A stretch of 64,000 nt of DNA from the NCBI GenBank assembly GCA_016788865.1, contig JAEUSB010000053.1, positions 1 to 64,000 of the forward strand, written 5' to 3'. Made by a program: the position numbers and the translations under genes. Positions 27,266 to 34,892 of this stretch are shown here, one piece after another. How positions within the stretch are numbered: the first letter of the stretch is position 1; each line of letters opens with the position of its first letter. The notes under the pieces were generated by a model that made no database searches, had not been told where the DNA came from, and worked only from the letters and a program-made list of their open reading frames with translations. The stretch comes from Leptospirales bacterium. GTDB taxonomy: Bacteria; Spirochaetota; Leptospiria; Leptospirales; Leptonemataceae.

Positions 27266-28036
27266 TCAGGCGCTCTTTTTACGAGAACGCTTTGCGGCCC
27301 TGGGCTTAACTGCCGTTTGCCCTTCTAGAAGCAGTTTCTGTTTCTTTGCAAGTTTGGGCAGTTTCATGCTTTTTGCACCCCGCAAAAGTTTTACAACGTT
27401 TACCGGTCCGAGTTCAGCCAGGACTCGAATGGAGGCGTCCACGCCGAGTGTGTCTATGAGCGAAACGGCGTTCGCGGCACCAAGACAGGGTACCAGTATC
27501 AATACATCGTCGATGCCTCGCGCCTTGATCCATTTCTTGAGAACCGGCGCCGGGAGATTTCGCGCCAGTTCCAGGGTCTCACGGAGTCCAATCTCAGAGA
27601 TTAACGTTAGGAGCCTTTGTGAGCCTAGAATTCCGAGGACGGCCGAAGCAGTCGATACCCCGGCACCGTGTAGCAACTGAACAGCGTCGCGAGCGCCAAG
27701 TGTTGTGAGAAGTCTGGCCGTTTCTTCGATTGAAACGGCGTGCAGCCAATCGGTCAGTTCCGCTGTGGAGAGGTGTCCAAGGAGGTAGACAATATCTTCC
27801 GGTGGAATCGATTTCAAAAAGTAGACGATTTCTTCATTCTTCATAGGTTGAATTACCGTTAGGGTCTTATCAAGATTTGAATGCTTGAGAGTGTAGAGGA
27901 CGTTTGCGCGTGGAACCTTTTGTGAAATCATGAGCATTCTCTCCATGCTCATGCGGCCAAACAAATGGACCAATTTTCCAGGCCCCAACTCACCGAGATA
28001 AGTTAGCCCTTCGCTGAGAACGAAATGAAGACTCAT
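27266..28036 (-). CDS. Helical-repeat protein (MgtE-N/FliG-like repeats), unknown function
   Basis: A 256-residue protein built from about eight to ten imperfect units of 20-25 residues, such as MKNEEIVYFLKSIPPEDIVYLLGHLS, SIEETARLLTTLGARDAVQLLHGAG and GPVNVVKLLRGAK. Each unit carries helices with the pattern vvxLL and a Gly or Pro turn. The rhythm recalls the MgtE N-terminal superhelix or FliG armadillo repeats. There is no signal peptide. The last 35 residues are strongly basic (KPRAAKRSRKKSA), which suggests binding to nucleic acid or acidic lipid. It overlaps the upstream Cys-rich gene by one base (TGATG). I do not recognise a named family. Confidence 0.7.
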   Translation of the reverse strand: MSLHFVLSEGLTYLGELGPGKLVHLFGRMSMERMLMISQKVPRANVLYTLKHSNLDKTLTVIQPMKNEEIVYFLKSIPPEDIVYLLGHLSTAELTDWLHAVSIEETARLLTTLGARDAVQLLHGAGVSTASAVLGILGSQRLLTLISEIGLRETLELARNLPAPVLKKWIKARGIDDVLILVPCLGAANAVSLIDTLGVDASIRVLAELGPVNVVKLLRGAKSMKLPKLAKKQKLLLEGQTAVKPRAAKRSRKKSA

Positions 28037-28689
28037 CAGTACATGAACTTGCGAGCCATTCTAGACTCTTTCAGATGCGAAGGCATTAGAACCTGGAATT
28101 GACGCCCGGTCCGATTTCTTTCCCGGCGCAGTGATCTTGAGGTCTCAACGTATGTCTCAAATTCTTCTTCGCGACGCAGCATGATTTTTTCCCAGAAAAC
28201 AAAATGAGCATCTACGAATTCCTGGCGGACATCGTTCTTACGTCTGGTCATTGGGCACTTGACCTTTCCGGTATCGGGATCGCGTTGGGTGAAGTCTCTA
28301 ACAAAGGTCAAACCAATGATGACGTTGCGTCGATCGAGATATGGTTCGAGTGGAAATGTTCGGCAGGAAATGGAGCGCTGATCCCGAACACAGTGTGCTA
28401 TGCCTTTGCATTCGCAGAAGAGCTGATCCCGGGATGCAGTCTCCTTTATCTTTTTGTCCTCGCCGGTAACAGGTTTCCACTCATGCCAGAGGTCGCCCAT
28501 CGCCTTGAGATGCTCGAACTCCGCCTTGTAGAGGAGTGGAACAGCATGTTCTGCTTTGCAGCAGTAGGGCTCGCCACCGTTGTCGCCCTTACAGAGATCA
28601 CCACAGTCAAAATCTGTTAATTCCTCTGTAAGAAGGGAATGGTAATAGCGAATCTCTTCCGTGGTTAAGTCCTTGAAACCCGCAGCCAT
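28036..28689 (-). CDS. Cysteine-rich protein, possible metal/Fe-S binding (YkgJ-like)
   Basis: A soluble protein of about 217 residues. The N-terminal half contains CGDLC-KGDNGGEPYCC, a spacer, then CECKGIAHC-VRDQRSISC and a later KCPM, so about ten cysteines are placed to hold a metal or cluster. The CRTFPLEPYLD ending is reminiscent of YkgJ-type putative zinc/iron-chelating proteins, but the spacing differs. I chose the ATG at 28689 (MAAGFKDL...) because the longer frame overlaps the divergent miaB start and has no coding character. Its stop overlaps the next gene in TGATG. The function is unknown. Confidence 0.65.
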   Translation of the reverse strand: MAAGFKDLTTEEIRYYHSLLTEELTDFDCGDLCKGDNGGEPYCCKAEHAVPLLYKAEFEHLKAMGDLWHEWKPVTGEDKKIKETASRDQLFCECKGIAHCVRDQRSISCRTFPLEPYLDRRNVIIGLTFVRDFTQRDPDTGKVKCPMTRRKNDVRQEFVDAHFVFWEKIMLRREEEFETYVETSRSLRRERNRTGRQFQVLMPSHLKESRMARKFMY

Positions 28690-28772
28690 ATTATGTCCCA
28701 GATTGAAAGCCCGGATGTTTATGTAAATTAGGATAGCGGGAGTAGTGGGATTTTCGAGCATTGGCTCTCCTG

Positions 28773-30110
28773 ATGGAAGCTGGAGCCACAAAAGAGCGGC
28801 TGTATGTTGAGACCTACGGCTGTCAGATGAACACGTACGATTCCGGGCTGGTCGCAAAGATCCTTTCCGATCGTTTTTCCGCGGTCCAGAATCCGGAACA
28901 GGCAGACTTGATCCTTCTCAACACGTGTGCCATTCGTGAAAAGGCGCACGAAAAAGTGTACGGTCGCCTTGGTTCCTTCCGGGATCTAAAGAAGCGCAAT
29001 CCAGGGCTGATCATTGGTGTGCTCGGCTGCATGGCGCAGAACCTGGGTGACGATCTGTTCGCCATGGGTCTTCCAGTCGACATCCTGGCTGGACCGGATA
29101 ACTACAGGTCACTGCCATCGCTTGTAGACGAGGTTCGTGACTCGCGTCGGCACAGGATTCTTACTCGACTTTCGCTCGATGAAACCTACGGGGATATTCA
29201 ACCCAATGTGGTGCAGGGATGCCTGGCGTTTGTGACAATCATGCGGGGCTGTGATAACTTTTGTTCTTTCTGCGTTGTTCCATATACCCGTGGTCGTGAA
29301 CGCAGCCGGTCGTCTGCGTCCATTGTTGACGAGATCCGTCGCCTGGTTGACGAGGAGGGCGTGAAAGAAGTAACCCTCCTCGGTCAGAATGTGAATTCGT
29401 ACGCGCATGAAGGAATCGACTTCACCACACTCGTAGAACAGATTCTTGCTAAGACCAACGTTATTCGAATTCGATTTAGCTCACCCCATCCGCATCATTT
29501 TCCCGAGCGACTGCTCCGATTGATGGCCGCAGAGAAACGATTTGCATCCCAGGTTCATTTGCCGCTACAGTCGGGATCTACGCGCGTTCTCGAACGCATG
29601 AATCGAGGTTATTCACGTGATCAGTTTCTAGAACTCGTCGATCAAGTCCGGACAATCGTTCCGGGCGTTGAACTGACCACGGACGTGATCGTGGGATTCA
29701 GCGGAGAAACAGAAGAAGAATTTCAGGACACGCTTTCAGCTGTAGAATATTCGCGTTTCATGATGGCCTACATGTTTGCTTACTCAGAGCGGGAGCAGAC
29801 GCTTGCAAAAAAGAAATTTCCGGATGATGTGTCGGAAGAAACAAAAGGCGAGAGGCTAAGCCGGCTAATAACCTTGCAGCGCGAGGTTGCAGGCAAATCG
29901 AATCTTGAGGAAGTTGGCCGCGTCCATGAAGTACTCGTGGAAGGCTTCAGCAGGCGCTCGGAGGCTGACCTTGCCGGACGGACTGACAGCGGTAAAGTCG
30001 TCGTTTTTCCGACAGATCCGTCGGCGGTACCCGGCCAACTCGTCAATGTACGCATTACCGCCACCTCTTCGGCAACCCTCCGGGGTGAACTCATCCGCAA
30101 CGTCGGCTAA
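28773..30110 (+). CDS. miaB: tRNA-2-methylthio-N6-dimethylallyladenosine synthase MiaB
   Basis: This radical SAM methylthiotransferase modifies i6A37 of UNN-decoding tRNAs. The N-terminal domain has ETYGCQMN, LNTCAIREKA and GCMAQ cysteines. The radical SAM motif is CDNFCSFC with the MiaB-specific VVPYTRGRERSR following. A TRAM domain ends the protein. The length is normal at about 445 residues. I chose ATG 28773; TTG 28761 adds four residues. Together with mtaB at 6025, both classes of bacterial tRNA methylthiotransferase are present in this window. Confidence 0.95.
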   Translation: MEAGATKERLYVETYGCQMNTYDSGLVAKILSDRFSAVQNPEQADLILLNTCAIREKAHEKVYGRLGSFRDLKKRNPGLIIGVLGCMAQNLGDDLFAMGLPVDILAGPDNYRSLPSLVDEVRDSRRHRILTRLSLDETYGDIQPNVVQGCLAFVTIMRGCDNFCSFCVVPYTRGRERSRSSASIVDEIRRLVDEEGVKEVTLLGQNVNSYAHEGIDFTTLVEQILAKTNVIRIRFSSPHPHHFPERLLRLMAAEKRFASQVHLPLQSGSTRVLERMNRGYSRDQFLELVDQVRTIVPGVELTTDVIVGFSGETEEEFQDTLSAVEYSRFMMAYMFAYSEREQTLAKKKFPDDVSEETKGERLSRLITLQREVAGKSNLEEVGRVHEVLVEGFSRRSEADLAGRTDSGKVVVFPTDPSAVPGQLVNVRITATSSATLRGELIRNVG

Positions 30111-30132
30111 TACCTCTCCCCATGCAGGCACA

Positions 30133-30165
30133 GGTTGCCCATCCCCTTGGGTGGTTCCTTTTTTT
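30133..30165 (+). terminator. Weak possible terminator after miaB
   Basis: GGTTGCCCA (30133-30141) can pair with TGGGTGGTT (30148-30156) as RNA through four Watson-Crick and five G-U pairs. A seven-base T-run follows (30159-30165). The T-run and the position 23 bases after the miaB stop favour a terminator, but the stem is weak. Confidence 0.35.
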
Positions 30166-30204
30166 GCTTCGATTTCTTGCGGAAAGCTCGATATTATACG
30201 TAGT

Positions 30205-31206
30205 GTGAATCGATTCCTTGTAATTATCGTATTCTTTGCCTTCCCGCTGTTTGCTGAGACCCGGCCCGACATGCGCGGCGATGCAACGGTGGACGACGTC
30301 TCGCGCTATGTGGACGTTCGCCTCGACCTTGATCGCATCCTCTATTCGCCTGGTCAGGATATTCCGGTTCGTTATCGGGTTACCAACCGCGGCTATCGCA
30401 TATTTCGGCTTTTTCCGAACGAAGATGCCCGCCGTAGCTTTCAGTTCCTCGTCGAAGACAAAGCGGGGCACGAAATTACGCCCATTGAAAAGCCTCGCAC
30501 GATGCGACGGGAGGACGGCGGCAAACCGGTGCGCGATCTAGTCGGAAATGCCGTAAAGGAGATCATCCTGCACCCGGGTGAAACTTTTGAAAAAACCATC
30601 TATTTGAATGACCTGTACGATTTCAAACCTGGCGAGGAGTATCGGGTCTGTGCCTATTTCAAGCCAGAATCTGATTCAGAAGCCGTCGTTCGCTCAAGGG
30701 GTTGGACTCGGTTGCGGCTTGAGCGAGTGAAGCAAGCACCGCTCGCAGAATCCCAGGACGTAGTGGGTGATCCCGGCCAGGGATTATCCCCGGAAGAAAC
30801 AGTGTATCTATTCCTTTCTGCTGAGCTCAAGAAGAACTGGAGCCATTATCTAAAGCATCTGGATCTGACCAGATACATTACATCATACGATCGCTACGCG
30901 CTGCAGTTCGCCGGAGCGTCTGACCTGGAGCGCCCGGACATCATCCGAAAGTTTTCGACGTATCTGACAACTCGTCCTTCTGATCAGTTGAAACGCTTTC
31001 GAATCACCCGGACGGACTACGAGAAGGACCGGGATGGTGAGCTCGCAACGCGCGGAAATGCTAAGGTCACTGTTCAGGCGGATCGCGACTCGGACGGGTT
31101 CCAGGTACGCTATGAGTACGTCTTTACTCTGGTCCGGGCTGAACAGCCTGGTTTCTGGAAGATTGTGCATGTTTCAGCGCGCGTCATGCGGCAGGGGCAA
31201 AATTAG
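30205..31206 (+). CDS. Secreted protein of unknown function
   Basis: A 333-residue product from GTG at 30205, with a clean signal peptide (MNRFLVIIVFFAFPLFA, cleavage about residue 17). The mature N-terminal half looks like a beta-sandwich (LDRILYSPGQDIPVRYRVTNRGYRIFRLFPN, later HPGETFEKTIYLNDLYDFKPGEEYRVCAYF), resembling an Ig-like domain. The C-terminal half is alpha/beta and charged, with TPEE-like helices and a YEYVFTLVRAEQPGFWKIVHVS strand that recalls NTF2-like or DUF4878-type folds. The frame is open far upstream within miaB, but only the GTG gives a signal peptide. FliM follows 48 bases later. Confidence 0.7.
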   Translation: MNRFLVIIVFFAFPLFAETRPDMRGDATVDDVSRYVDVRLDLDRILYSPGQDIPVRYRVTNRGYRIFRLFPNEDARRSFQFLVEDKAGHEITPIEKPRTMRREDGGKPVRDLVGNAVKEIILHPGETFEKTIYLNDLYDFKPGEEYRVCAYFKPESDSEAVVRSRGWTRLRLERVKQAPLAESQDVVGDPGQGLSPEETVYLFLSAELKKNWSHYLKHLDLTRYITSYDRYALQFAGASDLERPDIIRKFSTYLTTRPSDQLKRFRITRTDYEKDRDGELATRGNAKVTVQADRDSDGFQVRYEYVFTLVRAEQPGFWKIVHVSARVMRQGQN

Positions 31207-31254
31207 TTGCCAGGTCTGACCTGGGGTTTAGTATGAATAAAGAGCGGGGTCGAA

Positions 31255-32280
31255 ATGACAGAAATACTCTCCCAGGATGAGATCGATGCGCTATTATCCG
31301 CTATTTCCACAGGCGAAGTGGAGATGGAGGACTACAGCAATGTAGGTGAACAAAAGAAAGTCAAAATCTACGACTTTCGCCGTCCGGATAAGTTTTCCAA
31401 GGATCAGATTCGTACGCTCCAGATGATGCATGAAACGTTTGCGCGTCTGACTACCACAGCCTTGTCCGCTCAGTTGCGTGCCCTTGTGGGCGTGCATGTG
31501 GGTTCTGTAGATCAGCTCACTTACGAAGAATTCATCCGTTCCATCCCCAATCCGACCACACTGGCCGTAATCAACATGGACCCGCTAAAGGGCTCCGCGG
31601 TCCTTGAGATTGATCCGGGCATTACGTTTACCATTATAGATCGTCTATTTGGTGGTCCGGGCGAACCCACAAAGATTACTCGAGAGCTTTCAGATATCGA
31701 GATGTCGGTGATGGAGAGTATTATTGTCCGGATTCTTGGAAACCTCAGGGAGGCATGGGCAACGGTAATTGACCTTCGTCCACGCCTTGGTAACATCGAA
31801 ACCAACCCGCAATTTGCTCAAATCGTTCCTCCCAATGACATGGTGGTTTTGATCACGCTTGAAACCAAGGTCGGCGACGTTGAAGGCATGACCAACCTTT
31901 GTATCCCGTATATTACGATTGAACCGATCATTTCGAAGTTGAGTGCACAGTACTGGTACTCGTCGATTCGCCGCGGTGAATCAGACGAAAACCGTGCAAT
32001 CATCCAGGAACGTCTCGACATTGTGGATATTCCTCTTCGCTGCGAAGTCGGTGAAATTGATCTTCCAATGGCGGACGTTATTAACGTTCGTGAGGGCGAT
32101 GTTGTCCGTTTGAGCGGCACCCACATTAAGTCCGACATGATGATTCGCGTTGGCGATCGCAAGAAGTTTAAATGTCGGCCAGGTCGGATTGGAAATCGGC
32201 TCTGCGTTCAGATTGGTGATTCAATTGAAGACGTGCCGGATGAGTTACTCGGTTCAAGCCGCTCCGAAGACGACGTCTAA
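31255..32280 (+). CDS. fliM: Flagellar motor switch protein FliM
   Basis: Part of the cytoplasmic C-ring that binds CheY-P and sets motor rotation. The N-terminus has the conserved EILSQDEIDALLSAI CheY-binding helix. A CheC-like middle domain follows (about residues 40-225, with YDFRRPDKFSKDQIRTL and FTIIDRLFGGPGE). The C-terminal SpoA domain (about 245-325) ends it. The 341-residue length is standard. The gene stands alone here without fliN or other fli genes next to it, which is seen in spirochaetes with scattered motility genes. It is direct evidence of flagellar motility. Confidence 0.95.
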   Translation: MTEILSQDEIDALLSAISTGEVEMEDYSNVGEQKKVKIYDFRRPDKFSKDQIRTLQMMHETFARLTTTALSAQLRALVGVHVGSVDQLTYEEFIRSIPNPTTLAVINMDPLKGSAVLEIDPGITFTIIDRLFGGPGEPTKITRELSDIEMSVMESIIVRILGNLREAWATVIDLRPRLGNIETNPQFAQIVPPNDMVVLITLETKVGDVEGMTNLCIPYITIEPIISKLSAQYWYSSIRRGESDENRAIIQERLDIVDIPLRCEVGEIDLPMADVINVREGDVVRLSGTHIKSDMMIRVGDRKKFKCRPGRIGNRLCVQIGDSIEDVPDELLGSSRSEDDV

Positions 32281-32289
32281 GCGCGACTG

Positions 32290-32748
32290 CTAACGCTGCA
32301 GGTAGTCTTCAAAGTTACTAGATGTGAGCGGGTCACCGTTGCTCCAGTGTGGTGCCTCATCTGGACCATCCAAAAATGCCGCAACGTGTCCCATAGCCGA
32401 GGTCTTCAGTCGGACAGGAATGCCGCGCGGAAGGACAAAGAAGAGACAATCCGTCCCAGAAAACTGAATCTGCTGCAATGGGACCGTTATTCGCTCATCT
32501 GAATCAAGCAGGAATTCAAATGCTCCGTCGCTTTCAGATGCCGAAATGGCAAATAATGGCGCGCCCAGAACTTGATCAAGGTCGCCTTCCTCGCGTAGCT
32601 CCCCAAAGATGTTGAGAATATAATAGCGGTGATTCCGATGCAGGTTCTGTTTAAAATATTTTAGGACATCAGGTTGGGTAATTTCCGCATCGCGGTAGAA
32701 CCACCGCCCCTGCGGATCAATGCTTATTTCTGTCTTTGTTTGAATCAT
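32290..32748 (-). CDS. DUF1285-like protein
   Basis: A 152-residue soluble protein. The N-terminal pattern IDPQGRWFYRDAEITQPDVLKYFKQNLHRN resembles DUF1285 proteins, which begin with a Gly-x-Trp-Phe-Tyr and Ile-x-Arg-x-x-Leu motif. A compact beta-rich remainder follows. It faces fliM with a nine-base gap. Its 5' end overlaps the upstream lipoprotein gene by 32 bases on the same strand in another frame. The function is unknown. The family match rests on the N-terminal motif alone. Confidence 0.6.
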   Translation of the reverse strand: MIQTKTEISIDPQGRWFYRDAEITQPDVLKYFKQNLHRNHRYYILNIFGELREEGDLDQVLGAPLFAISASESDGAFEFLLDSDERITVPLQQIQFSGTDCLFFVLPRGIPVRLKTSAMGHVAAFLDGPDEAPHWSNGDPLTSSNFEDYLQR

Positions 32749-33205
32749 CTTCGCTGCACTGAAAAAGAATCACTTCCACTGTCTCAACGTCGCTTGCAAT
32801 TTCTCCCGTCTGACCCCCGTGCCTGTTGGTTTGGTCCACGGCCGCGGTCCTGAACTGAGTCTGTCTCTGCATGGACCGTTTTGAAACATATCCGCAGTTA
32901 GCTCCGCGAGCTTTGCCTTCGCGTTCCACATCGATTCTGAAATCCTCCGAATCCGGCCTGCCGTACAGGTTTCTAAAAATTAGTCTACCTACAGACTCCA
33001 CGGGCATATCCGGCTTCCGGCTGAAGAGCCGAAAGGTATCAATCTGGTCACGCCTGCGGTTGGCATATTCGCGATCCGGTATGAACTCAACCGAAGCGCA
33101 GCCCGCGGTTATACCGAGGAGGAGTCCGCTGAATATGATTTTACGGCACAGCCCGGAGTAGAAATCTGAGGCATGGGTAAGAAATTGAAGGAAATCGGGG
33201 AGCAT
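32717..33205 (-). CDS. Possible lipoprotein
   Basis: A 162-residue product. A hydrophobic segment KIIFSGLLLGITAGC (about residues 22-36) ends in a spirochaete-style relaxed lipobox, so the mature protein begins at Cys36. The mature part is charged with no clear domain. The only ATG (33205) leaves a 20-residue leader before the basic n-region and overlaps the divergent gene at 33173. A non-AUG start nearer the lipobox, such as CTG, is possible. The start is therefore uncertain. The acidic C-terminus overlaps the DUF1285-like gene. Confidence 0.5.
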   Translation of the reverse strand: MLPDFLQFLTHASDFYSGLCRKIIFSGLLLGITAGCASVEFIPDREYANRRRDQIDTFRLFSRKPDMPVESVGRLIFRNLYGRPDSEDFRIDVEREGKARGANCGYVSKRSMQRQTQFRTAAVDQTNRHGGQTGEIASDVETVEVILFQCSEDDSNKDRNKH

Positions 33206-33433
33206 GGTCTTTTTCGTTATCTTCGTTGGGCCGGGCCGGTTGCAATTGACGTCTTTACAGCCTGGCGCGATCGCCCAAAATGGGAAGAAGTGATGGCGGA
33301 CATAGAACTTGTTGCGGCTGAAAACGAGAAACTTTCGCGCCGGATTTCAATTCTTGTCATATTGCTGACTATACTGTTTGTTTGGAACGTGGGGATCACT
33401 CTTTTTTTTGTGTTTGGTCGGCATGGAGTTTGA
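33173..33433 (+). CDS. Small single-span membrane protein
   Basis: An 86-residue protein with an amphipathic charged N-terminal half and one strong membrane helix near the C-terminus (about residues 58-81, ISILVILLTILFVWNVGITLFFVF). GAGG lies just before the ATG. It starts inside the 5' end of the divergent lipoprotein gene and ends three bases before the next gene. It may anchor or partner the soluble protein encoded at 33437. No family recognised. Confidence 0.6.
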   Translation: MGKKLKEIGEHGLFRYLRWAGPVAIDVFTAWRDRPKWEEVMADIELVAAENEKLSRRISILVILLTILFVWNVGITLFFVFGRHGV

Positions 33434-33436
33434 CCT

Positions 33437-34144
33437 ATGATTGATGAGCAGGCAGCGGACGAAACCAGTAAGGAGGAGATTCGGAAAAAAGAGAATCCCC
33501 TCCGGATTGGCGTCTGTACCCTGGATGAGCTTGAAGAAAAAGTAAAAGCCTTTCGGGTCATGAATCAAACCGCGCTCAAGAAGCGGTTCATTCTCTGTCG
33601 CGAAGAAGTGGCAACTTCTACGGGAGAAATCGTCGTCAACAAGCGATCTGAGATCGATATCTCAAAGGCCAAATTGATGCGTCGGCACTTTCAGGGCGAC
33701 AAGGTCCTGAAGACTTTCCAACCGGATGAAGGAATCGTAATTATTTCTGATATGTCCAATCCGGAAGGAATTCCATTGTCCATGGATCTTGTCACGCAGG
33801 TCATGAACCTCGGTGGCGGAACGTACGAAGGATTTATCGATCGCGTGGATTCCTTTGCTGATTTCTTGAACCTGTTGAAGAAGGCTCTCTTCCCACGCCT
33901 CGTCATTGTTGGGTACCTTCCGTCTGATCGGATCGACATGGAAACCATGAACTTCGCTAGAGCACGTAAAGTAGACCAGTACGTTCGCGTAATCGAGCTC
34001 ACTCATACAGTTTTCAAACCCAAGCCCTATTTTTCAAAGGTGAAGCATATCCACATTGATACAGCCGATGCGCGGACGTGGGGTCGATTCATTATTGAAA
34101 TTGTTCGTGAGTATACCAAGCCTTACTTTGTGGAAGAGTTTTGA
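33437..34144 (+). CDS. Conserved hypothetical cytoplasmic protein
   Basis: A 235-residue soluble protein with no signal peptide and no motif I can name. The first 30 residues are charged. The middle alternates strands and helices (GIVIISDMSNPEGIPLSMDLVTQVMNL, PRLVIVGYLPSDRIDMETMNFAR). A basic segment near residue 205 precedes a mixed end. The alpha/beta pattern suggests a single folded domain of perhaps 190 residues. Placement between a small membrane protein (three bases away) and a TPR gene (four-base TTGA overlap) suggests one operon. Confidence 0.6.
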   Translation: MIDEQAADETSKEEIRKKENPLRIGVCTLDELEEKVKAFRVMNQTALKKRFILCREEVATSTGEIVVNKRSEIDISKAKLMRRHFQGDKVLKTFQPDEGIVIISDMSNPEGIPLSMDLVTQVMNLGGGTYEGFIDRVDSFADFLNLLKKALFPRLVIVGYLPSDRIDMETMNFARARKVDQYVRVIELTHTVFKPKPYFSKVKHIHIDTADARTWGRFIIEIVREYTKPYFVEEF

Positions 34145-34890
34145 GAATTCGGGTCCCTCTGCTGGCCATTCTTTTCCTGCCTCTTTCCCTGGCTGCCGTA
34201 CCAGAGGCCGCCCGGACGCAAGCGAAGGCGCTATACCAGACCTCGCTTCGCCAGGATGACATTCGCGCACTTGAAACCCTGCAAAAGGCCCGGGAACTCG
34301 ATCCCGAAAATCCCGACGTGGTCTACAGAATGGGATTCTTATACCACAAGATGAATCGTACGCGAGAGGCCGAGATATATTACAATGACGTAATTGAGAT
34401 GCATGCGTGCATGGAAAAGGCTCACAACAATCTCGGCAGTATTCTGCTTGCGCGAAACGATCAGGAGAGAGCGGCAGAGCACTACATGGCGGCAATTCGC
34501 TGCAATCCTGCCTCTGTCGTAGCAATTTACAATCTTGCCAACATTCGAAGCGATCAGGGTAAACAGACTGAGGCGATCGATCTCTATAAACAGGCAATTG
34601 CACGGAACCCCGGGCACGCTCGATCTCAACACAACCTGGGATTGATGCTCCTACACCGGGGTCAGGAAAAGGAAGATCCCGAAAGTCTCAAGGAATCGGA
34701 GAAGCACTTGCGGATTGCAGTCAAGCTGATGCCGAGTGACCCGCTTGCCCATTTCAACCTGGCAAATGCGCTTTTATCCATGGGCAAATCCCAGGAAGCA
34801 ATGCCTTTGCTGCGGCGTGCTGATTCACTCTGTGATGGTAGGCCTTCGCTGAGAAAGAAGATCCGAGAAAAGATCGAGTCCTTGCGCTGA
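34141..34890 (+). CDS. Exported TPR protein
   Basis: The start is TTG at 34141, overlapping the previous stop. A signal peptide (about residues 1-18) is followed by about five TPR units, such as VVYRMGFLYHKMNRTREAEIYYNDVI, AHNNLGSILLARNDQERAAEHYMAAI, AIYNLANIRSDQGKQTEAIDLYKQAI and AHFNLANALLSMGKSQEAMPLLRRA. These match the classic 34-residue consensus well. It is a likely periplasmic scaffold. The gene is convergent with the large protein at 34893, with a gap of two bases. Confidence 0.85.
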   Translation: MRIRVPLLAILFLPLSLAAVPEAARTQAKALYQTSLRQDDIRALETLQKARELDPENPDVVYRMGFLYHKMNRTREAEIYYNDVIEMHACMEKAHNNLGSILLARNDQERAAEHYMAAIRCNPASVVAIYNLANIRSDQGKQTEAIDLYKQAIARNPGHARSQHNLGLMLLHRGQEKEDPESLKESEKHLRIAVKLMPSDPLAHFNLANALLSMGKSQEAMPLLRRADSLCDGRPSLRKKIREKIESLR

Positions 34891-34892
34891 GA

